This document shows, one piece after another, positions 27,677 to 33,645 of a DNA stretch of 33,645 bases. The notes under the pieces are model-generated. The model saw only the letters and a program-made list of their open reading frames with translations, made no database searches and had not been told where the DNA came from. The position numbers and the translations under genes were made by a program. The stretch lies in contig DASVQB010000032.1 of NCBI GenBank assembly GCA_036389295.1, positions 1 through 33,645 of the forward strand, written 5' to 3'. Each line of letters begins with the position of its first letter. Position 1 is the first letter of the stretch. This DNA comes from AC-37 sp036389295 (lineage in GTDB: Bacteria > Actinomycetota > Thermoleophilia > Solirubrobacterales > Thermoleophilaceae).

Positions 27677-28966
27677 GTGACCACCAGGATCGCCCGCCAC
27701 ATCCTGCCCGACACCGCCCGCGTGGACGACGGCGGGCGGCTCTCGGTGGGCGGCGTCGACCTCCTCGACCTGGCGGCCGAGCACGGCACGCCGCTGTTCG
27801 CCTACGACGAGGCCACCCTGCGCGCGCGCTGCCGCGAGGCGCGCGCCGCGTTCGACGACGGCGTGGCGTACGGCTCGAAGGCGTTCCTCTGCACCGCCGT
27901 GGCGCGGCTCGCCCACGAGGAGGGCATGCACGTCGACGTGGCGAGCGGGGGCGAGCTCGAGGTCGCGGTCGCCGCGGGCGTGCCGCCCGAGCGGATCGTC
28001 CTCCACGGCAACAACAAGTCGCTCGACGAGCTGCGACGCGCGCGCGAGCTGGGCGTCCGGCCCGTGGTCGACTCGTTCGACGAGATCGACCGGCTCGAGT
28101 CGCTGTTCGCCGCCGACGGGGTCGCCGTCCGCGCGCTGGTCCGGGTGACGCCCGGCGTGCAGGCCGACACGCACGCGCACATCAGCACCGGCCAGGTGGA
28201 CTCGAAGTTCGGCTTCGGGATGGAGGGCGGCGCGGCCGCCGAGGCGATCGACCGGCTCGCGCGGTCGGACGCCGTCGACCTCGACGGGGTCCACGTCCAC
28301 ATCGGCAGCCAGATCGTCGACCTGCGCTCGTTCGAGGAGACCGTCGACGCGGTGGCCGGGTTCTTCGCGCCGCTCGACCTGCCGGAGCTCTGCCTCGGCG
28401 GCGGTCTCGCCATCCCGTACACGGGCGACGAGCGGCCGCCGTCGATCTCCGAGTGGGGGGCCGCGGCGAAGCGCGCCTGCCGCGCCGCCGGGATCTCCGC
28501 GCGGCTCACGGCCGAGCCGGGGCGTGCGATCGCGGCCACCGCCGGCATCACCCTCTACGAGGTCGGCACGATCAAGGAGATCCCGGGGGTCCGCACCTAC
28601 GCGTCGGTCGACGGCGGCATGAGCGACAACCCGCGGCCGATCCTCTACGACGCCCGCTACGAGGCGTTCCTCCCGCGCGCGGCGGACGCCGAGCGGCCGC
28701 GGACGGTCACGATCGCGGGCAAGCACTGCGAGTCGGGCGACGTGCTGATCCGCGACGCGCAGCTCCCGGCCGACCTCGCCGTCGGCGACGTCCTGGCCGT
28801 GCCCGCCACCGGCGCCTACGGCTACTCGATGGCCTCGAACTACAACAAGGTCCCGCGACCGGCGGTGGTCTTCGTCGCGGACGGCGAGTCCCGCGTCGTG
28901 GTCCGCCGGGAGACGGTCGACGACCTGCTGCGGCTCGACGTCAGCGGCGCCGTGAGCACAGCGTGA
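27677..28966 (+). CDS. lysA: Diaminopimelate decarboxylase
   Basis: A 429-residue PLP enzyme that decarboxylates meso-diaminopimelate to lysine, the last step of lysine synthesis. It is a fold-type III alanine-racemase-like barrel: VAYGSKAFLC with the PLP Lys, VRVTPGVQADTHAHISTG, VHVHIGSQIVD, LGGGLAIPYTG, AEPGRAIAATAG for phosphate binding, KHCESGDVL with the catalytic Cys of the partner site, and TGAYGYSMASNYN. These are complete. GTG 27677 is the start. It overlaps the convergent secreted hydrolase gene by 26 bp at the 3' ends. It stands alone between exported-protein genes. Confidence 0.96.
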   Translation: MTTRIARHILPDTARVDDGGRLSVGGVDLLDLAAEHGTPLFAYDEATLRARCREARAAFDDGVAYGSKAFLCTAVARLAHEEGMHVDVASGGELEVAVAAGVPPERIVLHGNNKSLDELRRARELGVRPVVDSFDEIDRLESLFAADGVAVRALVRVTPGVQADTHAHISTGQVDSKFGFGMEGGAAAEAIDRLARSDAVDLDGVHVHIGSQIVDLRSFEETVDAVAGFFAPLDLPELCLGGGLAIPYTGDERPPSISEWGAAAKRACRAAGISARLTAEPGRAIAATAGITLYEVGTIKEIPGVRTYASVDGGMSDNPRPILYDARYEAFLPRAADAERPRTVTIAGKHCESGDVLIRDAQLPADLAVGDVLAVPATGAYGYSMASNYNKVPRPAVVFVADGESRVVVRRETVDDLLRLDVSGAVSTA

Positions 28967-30548
28967 GCCGGCGCGCGAACGTGCGCGTCCTGCCGTCGCG
29001 CAGCGTGGCCGTGGCCGTCAGCTCGCCCGAGCGGCGCAGCCGGCTGAGGCGCACCGCGGCGCTGCGCCGCCCGCGCGCCACCGTCCCGCCGCGGTAGCGC
29101 AGCACGAGGCTCGCGACGGCTCCGGCGTCGGCGCCGACGACCGTCGCGACCATGACCCGGCGGCGCGCGCACGAGGCGCCCCGGTAGCGGACCCGCAGCA
29201 GCAGCCGCGGCCTCGCCGGGCGACCCGCCGGCGGCGGGCAGCCGGCGCGCATGTCCTCGCAGCGGCGCCGGCCGCCGTCGAGGAAGTACGCCGAGCGGAA
29301 GTGGAACGACAGCCGGTCCGGCACCGGCTGGCCCGCGATGCGCGGCGGGACGTTCCGCCCGCTGGACGCGTCGAACCGCCCGCCGCTCAGGTTGTGCACG
29401 TCGCCCGAGTCGTCGAACCGCGTGGCGACCAGCCGCCGCAGCGCGTCGCGCCTGAGGTCCGTGCCGCCGGGCTCGGCGCCCATCAGGTGGCGGTCGAGCC
29501 AGGCGAGCGTGTAGTAGAAGGCGGTCGCGACGCCGTGGCGGCTCCCGTTCGCCTGGGGGAACTCGGTGAAGTCGAGGTGGGTGGCCGCGCGCAGGCTGAC
29601 CTTCATGGTCTCTACCCCGGCCGCGCGCACGCGCTGGAAGTCCTCGTCCTTGCTCCCCGGACCGTGCGGGTCGGGCGGCGACGGGTAGCGCTCGGGAAGG
29701 CAGACCGGGACCCGCTGGCAGTTGAAGTCCGCGGTCAGGAACAGCGCCGGCGTCCGCAGCCGCAGGTCGGCGGGCATCGGTCCCGACTGGGCGCGGTCCC
29801 ACGACACGAGCGCCGACACCCGCGGGTCCTCCTGTCCGAGCCGGCTGACGGCGACGCCGCCGGCCGAGTGGCCGGCGAGACCGATCCGCCCGCGGTCGAG
29901 CTCGGCCCAGCGCGGGTTCACGAGCCTGCCGCCCGCCCGCCCGGTCGGCGTCGAGGTGAGGTAGTCGAGCGCGGATCGCGCGACCTCGTAGTGCGTGTCG
30001 TCCGTGCGCCCGATCGAGAACGTGAGCACCATGTAGCCGGCCTCGGCGAGGCCCTCGGCGGCCCACAGGTACATCTCCTGGCTGGCGGCGCCGCCGTGCA
30101 CCACCACGACGCCGGGGTACGGCGGATCGTGGCCTCGCAGCCCGGCCGGGCGCTCGCGGCACGAGGCGTCGCACGGGCGGAACAGCAGCCCCGGCACGCT
30201 CGCGCCGGATGCGTCGGAGAAGCTCACCTCCTCGAACCGGAAGCGCGACCCGTTCCACAGCTCCGGCTCGCGGAACGGGTCCATGCCGCTGGCGCTGCGC
30301 GACGGGGAGCGCGGCGGCTCGAGCAGGGCCGCCTGGTAGGCGGGGTTGGCGGCCGTGTCGGCGTTGCGCTGGGTCGCGCAGTACGCGTTGTCGTCCTCGC
30401 GCCGGTCCCACTCCGCGCTGCCGGGGGCGGGGTCCCCCGCCGGGCCGGTGCAGTCCGGCTCGGCCTGGGCCGGCGCCGGCGGCGCGGTCGGGAGCGCCGC
30501 GAGCAGCACCGCCGACAGGACGAGGAGCGCCGCGAGCGAGCGCGTCAC
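28941..30548 (-). CDS. Secreted alpha/beta hydrolase with Arg-rich C-terminal tail (copy 1)
   Basis: A 535-residue exported protein from GTG 30548 (GTG 30557 possible). Signal peptide: MTRSLAALLVLSAVLLAALP then TAPPAPA. The hydrolase core has PGVVVVHGGAASQEMY (oxyanion region), GLAGHSAGGVAV (nucleophile Ser), an acid in FLTADFNC and a His in ATHLDFTEF. The C-terminal ~85 residues (LRVRYRGASCARRRVM to LTLCSRRR) form a separate Arg-rich beta domain with two conserved Cys, also present in the next gene. It resembles dienelactone-hydrolase or secreted lipase/esterase types; substrate unknown. GAGAGGG precedes GTG 30548. Second in a two-gene operon, 13 nt after copy 2. Confidence 0.88.
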   Translation of the reverse strand: MTRSLAALLVLSAVLLAALPTAPPAPAQAEPDCTGPAGDPAPGSAEWDRREDDNAYCATQRNADTAANPAYQAALLEPPRSPSRSASGMDPFREPELWNGSRFRFEEVSFSDASGASVPGLLFRPCDASCRERPAGLRGHDPPYPGVVVVHGGAASQEMYLWAAEGLAEAGYMVLTFSIGRTDDTHYEVARSALDYLTSTPTGRAGGRLVNPRWAELDRGRIGLAGHSAGGVAVSRLGQEDPRVSALVSWDRAQSGPMPADLRLRTPALFLTADFNCQRVPVCLPERYPSPPDPHGPGSKDEDFQRVRAAGVETMKVSLRAATHLDFTEFPQANGSRHGVATAFYYTLAWLDRHLMGAEPGGTDLRRDALRRLVATRFDDSGDVHNLSGGRFDASSGRNVPPRIAGQPVPDRLSFHFRSAYFLDGGRRRCEDMRAGCPPPAGRPARPRLLLRVRYRGASCARRRVMVATVVGADAGAVASLVLRYRGGTVARGRRSAAVRLSRLRRSGELTATATLRDGRTRTFARRLTLCSRRR

Positions 30549-30561
30549 CGCCGGCACCCTC

Positions 30562-32325
30562 TCAGCGGCGCCGCGAGCACAGCGTGAGGTAGCGGCGGAA
30601 CGACAGCGTCCGCCCGTCGCGCAGCGTCGCCGTCGCCACCATGAGCCCGGAGCGGCCGAGCCTCGACAGCCGCACCCCGGCGCTGCGGCCCCCTCGCGCC
30701 GCGGTCCGGCCGCGGTGCCTCAGCACCAGCCGGCGGACCGACCCGGCGTCGGCGCCCACCACGCGCACGATCATCACGCGCCTCCTCGAGCACGACGAAC
30801 CGCGGTAGCGGACGCGCAGCCCGAGCCGCGGCCTGCCGAGCACGCGCGAGCCGGGCCCGGCCCCGTCGACCCGTCTCACCGCGTCGAGGAACGAGTAGGT
30901 CGGCGGCGCGCCGTCGTCCGCCGTCTGCCCTGGACAGCCCTCGCGCAGGTCCTCGCAGACGAACCGCGACCCGCTCGCCAGCCGCACGTCGAGGCGCGAG
31001 CGGTAGTAGAACGAGTACAGGTTGCCGCCGCCCGCCGGGTCCACGTCGAGGTCGCCCGGGTCGCGCCGCCAGCGCGCGCTGAGGAGGCGCGCGTCGGCGG
31101 ACGGGTCGCCCTTCACGTACTTGTCGAACCAGGCGGTGGTGTACCAGGCCGCGAGGTGGATGCCGCGCAGCGTGGCCCTGAACGCGCGGCTCGGGAGGTA
31201 GGAGTACTCGAAGTGCGTGCCGCCGCGGATGGCGATCTGGCCGGTGTCGATCCCGGCCTTCGAGAACCCGAGCGAGCCCTGGCTGCGCTCGAGCGGGTCG
31301 GGGTCCGCGCTCTTCGACTCGGTGCCGGTGAAGGAGTCGTTGGTGATGCCGAGCGAGGGGACGCGGAACCCGGGCGGGTCGCCCTGGCCGCCGCGCAGGC
31401 ACGGCCCGCCGCCGGGGCCGCCGCCGGTCGAGACGGACGCGGGCGCGCAGAGGTTGTCCCACGCCACGACGGCGTCGACGCGCGGGTCCTGCTGGCCGAC
31501 CCAGGAGACGCCCGACGCGCCGTAGGAGTGCCCGGCGATCCCGATGCGGTCGCGGTCGACCAGGTCCCAGAACGGGTTGAACGCGGCGTTGCGCCCCTCC
31601 TCGACCCGGCGCCTCTGCTTGTCGCAGTGGCTCGTGCCCGACCGGCTCGGCCGCGCGCAGAACGGGTCGCCGGGCCTCGAGAGCAGGAAGTCGAGCGCGT
31701 CCTGGGCCCAGTCGAAGAACGTGTTCCCCTCGGTCTGGGAGGGGACGCCCTCCATCCGGTCGGCGCCCTCGCCGAACACGTCCGAGCGGCCCTGCTCCTG
31801 CGGGTCGAAGGTGACGACCACGTATCCCGACTTCGCGAGCAGCTGCGCCGCCCACCAGTAGAGCTGCTCGGGGGCCTGGATCGACCCGTTCACGATCACG
31901 ATGCCGGGCCGCCGGCGCGGGCCCTCGCGCGTGGCCCAGACGTGGCTCGAGACCGTCGACCCGTTGCGCGCGGTCCAGAGGACGGGCGTCACGAGGCCGC
32001 GGCCGCGCTCCTGGAAGTCGTAGAGGCGCACGTCGCCCGCGCAGCCGGCGCCGAGGCCGAAGCAGGCGGTCTGCCCGGCGCCGCCCGCCGCCCGGTCGGG
32101 GTCGGTCGCGAGGATCTCCGCCGCGTCGGCCGCGTTCTGGGCGCTCCGCGCGCGCAGCTCGGCCTGGTACTCGTCGGTGGTGTGCTCGCGCTCGCGCTCG
32201 CCGCTCTTCGCGCGGTTCTGCGCCTCGCGCTCGGAGTCGAACGCGGCCGCGGGCACGGCGACGAGGAGGGCGGCGAGAAGCGCCGCCGTCCCCACGCCAC
32301 GTCGTGCTGTCCTGCGGCCGGGCAA
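30562..32325 (-). CDS. Secreted alpha/beta hydrolase with Arg-rich C-terminal tail (copy 2)
   Basis: A 587-residue exported protein. TTG 32325 is proposed as start because it gives a basic n-region and full signal peptide (MPGRRTARRGVGTAALLAAL, then LVAVPAAA) and follows a TAGGGT box by 13 nt; GTG 32295 would remove the basic part. A charged helical region (REAQNRAKSGEREREHTTDE) comes first. The hydrolase core follows: GIVIVNGSIQAPEQLYWWAA, IAGHSYGASGVSWVG (nucleophile), GGTHFEYSYL (His). The tail (LRVRYRGSSCSRRRVMIV to LTLCSRRR) closely matches copy 1. Active residues look intact. Substrate unknown; it is probably the first gene of the pair. Confidence 0.88.
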   Translation of the reverse strand: MPGRRTARRGVGTAALLAALLVAVPAAAFDSEREAQNRAKSGEREREHTTDEYQAELRARSAQNAADAAEILATDPDRAAGGAGQTACFGLGAGCAGDVRLYDFQERGRGLVTPVLWTARNGSTVSSHVWATREGPRRRPGIVIVNGSIQAPEQLYWWAAQLLAKSGYVVVTFDPQEQGRSDVFGEGADRMEGVPSQTEGNTFFDWAQDALDFLLSRPGDPFCARPSRSGTSHCDKQRRRVEEGRNAAFNPFWDLVDRDRIGIAGHSYGASGVSWVGQQDPRVDAVVAWDNLCAPASVSTGGGPGGGPCLRGGQGDPPGFRVPSLGITNDSFTGTESKSADPDPLERSQGSLGFSKAGIDTGQIAIRGGTHFEYSYLPSRAFRATLRGIHLAAWYTTAWFDKYVKGDPSADARLLSARWRRDPGDLDVDPAGGGNLYSFYYRSRLDVRLASGSRFVCEDLREGCPGQTADDGAPPTYSFLDAVRRVDGAGPGSRVLGRPRLGLRVRYRGSSCSRRRVMIVRVVGADAGSVRRLVLRHRGRTAARGGRSAGVRLSRLGRSGLMVATATLRDGRTLSFRRYLTLCSRRR

Positions 32326-32338
32326 CTGTCCGCGGCGG

Positions 32339-32344
32339 ACCCTA
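32339..32344 (-). promoter_or_regulatory. -10 box for the hydrolase operon
   Basis: TAGGGT on the minus strand, 13 nt before TTG 32325, directly after the terminator hairpin of the upstream gene. Confidence 0.45.
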
Positions 32345-32349
32345 CCGGC

Positions 32350-32378
32350 GAGGCCCGCCGGGGTCGCCGGCGGGCCTC
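32350..32378. terminator. 12-bp terminator hairpin after the secreted paralog
   Basis: GAGGCCCGCCGG (32350-32361) and CCGGCGGGCCTC (32367-32378) form a perfect 12-bp stem with a 5-nt loop, 9 nt after the minus-strand stop at 32388. It is the longest perfect stem I found in this window; there is no U tract. Confidence 0.75.
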
Positions 32379-32387
32379 CGCGCGCGT

Positions 32388-32915
32388 CTAGCCGTACAGC
32401 GGCGTGATCGTCTGGTTCGAGAAGACGACCGGTGCCGAGTCGACGTGGCTCGTGAGGCACTTCCGGAACTCCTCCTCGCCGACCCCGAGCTCGAGCCGCC
32501 CGACCGCCTGGCCGTTGAAGGCGCCCGCCATGTAGAACACGAGCACCGTCCCGCCGTGCGTCTCCGTCACCGTGAAGTCGATCTGCTTCGCGCCGACGGC
32601 GTCCGGGTCGCTGCCGAAGGTGATCGTGCCCGGCACGTCGTTCGAGAAGCCGGTGAAGCACGACATCGGCTTCTGCATCCGGCCGTCGAGGGTCACCGCC
32701 GCCGGGCCGTCGTACGGCGCCCCGTCCAGCGTGCCGGTGCAGCTCCCGGTGGCCCGCAGGAAGTAGTCGCGCGGGTGGATCACCAGGCTGTACTCGGGCG
32801 TCTGGAGCGTGCCCTCCATCTGGCACGTCCCGCTGTACACGGTGGCCGAGGCGCTCGCCGGCAAGGCGGCGAGCATGGCGCCGACCGCCACTGCCAGCAG
32901 TGTGAACTTACGCAT
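32388..32915 (-). CDS. Secreted protein of unknown family (paralog A)
   Basis: A 175-residue exported protein from ATG 32915, with a GGGGGG-containing ribosome site 7-8 nt upstream. Signal peptide: MRKFTLLAVAVGAMLAALPA then SASA. The mature protein is beta-rich with four conserved Cys positions: SGTCQMEG, GSCTGTLDG, KPMSCFTGFSNDVPG, and FRKCLTS. It ends in NQTITPLYG. The preceding gene shares all these blocks, including the identical nine-residue end, so the two are tandem duplicates. The Cys pattern suggests two disulfides. Function unknown; extracellular and non-enzymatic by appearance. Confidence 0.82.
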   Translation of the reverse strand: MRKFTLLAVAVGAMLAALPASASATVYSGTCQMEGTLQTPEYSLVIHPRDYFLRATGSCTGTLDGAPYDGPAAVTLDGRMQKPMSCFTGFSNDVPGTITFGSDPDAVGAKQIDFTVTETHGGTVLVFYMAGAFNGQAVGRLELGVGEEEFRKCLTSHVDSAPVVFSNQTITPLYG

Positions 32916-32944
32916 CGAACTGCCCCCCTGTCCCCTCGCCGCGC

Positions 32945-33481
32945 CTAGCCGTACAGCGGCGTGATCGTCTGGTTGTCGAACGTGCCGGTGACCTGTTCGA
33001 GCTTGTCCGTGAAGCAATGCTGACCGTCCGCCACGCCGACGTTGAACACGAGCCGTCCGATCGCGGTGCCGTTGTAGGCGCCGCTGATGTCGAACAGGAG
33101 GTTCGTCCCGATGTGGCTCTCGATCTCGACGGTGACGTCGATCTTCGAGTTGCTCATGTCGTTCGGGTCCTGGCTGCCGAAGTAGACGACGCCCGGCACC
33201 TGGTTCGAGATCCCGAAGAAGCACGACATCGGCTTGTCCATCCGCCCGTCGATGATCGCGCCCGCCGGCCCGTTGAACGACTTGCCGTCCACCTTGCCGG
33301 TGCAGGTGCCCTTGGCCGTGAGGTAGAAGTCGCGGTTCTGGGGCACCACGTTGTACTCGGGCGTCTCGACGACGGCGTCCATCGAACAGCTCCCGTCCCA
33401 GATCGTCGCCGAGGCGCCGGCCGGGGCGAGGAGCGCCACCGCGGCGGCGACCGCCGCGGTGACCAGGATCGTTCTGCGCAT
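32945..33481 (-). CDS. Secreted protein of unknown family (paralog B)
   Basis: A 178-residue exported protein from ATG 33481, with AAGGAG 7 nt upstream. Signal peptide: MRRTILVTAAVAAAVALLAP then AGASA. It matches paralog A block by block: DGSCSMDAVVETPEYNVV, GTCTGKVDGKSFNGPAGA, DGRMDKPMSCFFGISNQVPG, YFGSQDPND, GQHCFTDK and the same NQTITPLYG end. Four Cys are conserved between the two. It lies 29 nt before paralog A and 26 nt after a partial gene, so the three are probably one operon. Function unknown. Confidence 0.82.
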   Translation of the reverse strand: MRRTILVTAAVAAAVALLAPAGASATIWDGSCSMDAVVETPEYNVVPQNRDFYLTAKGTCTGKVDGKSFNGPAGAIIDGRMDKPMSCFFGISNQVPGVVYFGSQDPNDMSNSKIDVTVEIESHIGTNLLFDISGAYNGTAIGRLVFNVGVADGQHCFTDKLEQVTGTFDNQTITPLYG

Positions 33482-33507
33482 CGGGCCGCTCCTTCCGGGG
33501 GCGGGCC

Positions 33508-33645
33508 TCACTGCCCCGCCCCCGGCTTGCCGGCCGGGCAGATCCCCGGCGGGCAGACCCAGACCATCGAGTGCGGCTTGTAGAAGCCGGCACCGGGGTT
33601 GCCGGGCCAGTCGGTGCGGTTGAAGTCCGTCCCGAGCCGCCCGGT
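33508..33645 (-). CDS. 3' end of a hypothetical protein (window edge)
   Basis: A minus-strand frame enters from the window edge and ends at TGA 33510-33508, giving the last 45 residues: GTDFNRTDWPGNPGAGFYKP then SMVWVCPPGICPAGKPGAGQ. Aromatic, Pro and Gly content and two Cys suggest an exported or surface protein. It is 26 nt upstream of paralog B, consistent with an operon. Too little is present to assign a family. Confidence 0.6.
   Translation of the reverse strand, partial: TGRLGTDFNRTDWPGNPGAGFYKPHSMVWVCPPGICPAGKPGAGQ

Noticed and set aside
1..33645. CRISPR arrays, insertion sequences, prophage, attachment sites
   Set aside because: No regularly spaced repeats, transposase or integrase frames, or terminal inverted repeats were seen.

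Overview
The window is about 33.6 kb of very GC-rich, gene-dense chromosomal DNA. Nearly every gene shows strong G/C third-position bias, GTG starts are common, and many starts lie directly downstream of a TAnnnT box with no ribosome-binding site. Together with gpgS, a polyprenol-phosphate mannosyltransferase, and families of Arg-rich and PASTA-tailed secreted proteins, this points to a deep-branching high-GC actinobacterium, most likely Thermoleophilia/Solirubrobacterales (inference; no marker RNA is present). I see no insertion sequence, prophage, CRISPR array or rRNA.

Layout. 1-4634: the 3' end of a Nudix hydrolase, typA/bipA, an orphan HicB-like protein, a coupled hypothetical pair, a small hydrophobic protein, and two paralogous cytosolic proteins, one ending in a SHOCT domain. 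4786-4878: a selenocysteine tRNA (anticodon UCA) on the minus strand. 5010-8556 (minus): a four-gene operon encoding an acyl-CoA-dehydrogenase-fold flavoprotein, a PhnD-like binding protein without signal peptide, a TusA-like/diiron fusion and a small Cys protein. It is transcribed divergently from a molybdopterin oxidoreductase (8577-10847, plus) through a palindromic -10 region. This divergon is my best candidate for an undescribed metabolic system.

10863-16958: gpgS with a possible leader peptide, two half-size TauE/SafE permease genes, an otsB-like phosphatase, a membrane protein, PolX (polymerase X plus PHP), a DPM1-like glycosyltransferase and thioredoxin. 16955-23676: ileS, a MerR-type regulator, a zinc-ribbon/PAS-like protein with tandem GGGGA-N6-TCCCC dyads upstream, a lipoprotein, and fumC behind a duplicated promoter segment. 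23683-24895 is a hypothetical gene with an apparent one-base frameshift.

25024-33645: the exported-protein region. It holds two paralogous PASTA-tailed secreted proteins, lysA, two secreted alpha/beta hydrolases sharing an Arg-rich two-Cys tail, two tandem secreted paralogs of unknown function, and the 3' end of another gene. No gap over 300 bases lacks a gene; the larger intergenic stretches are described by their promoters, dyads or hairpins. Function calls come from motifs read by eye; no database search was run.
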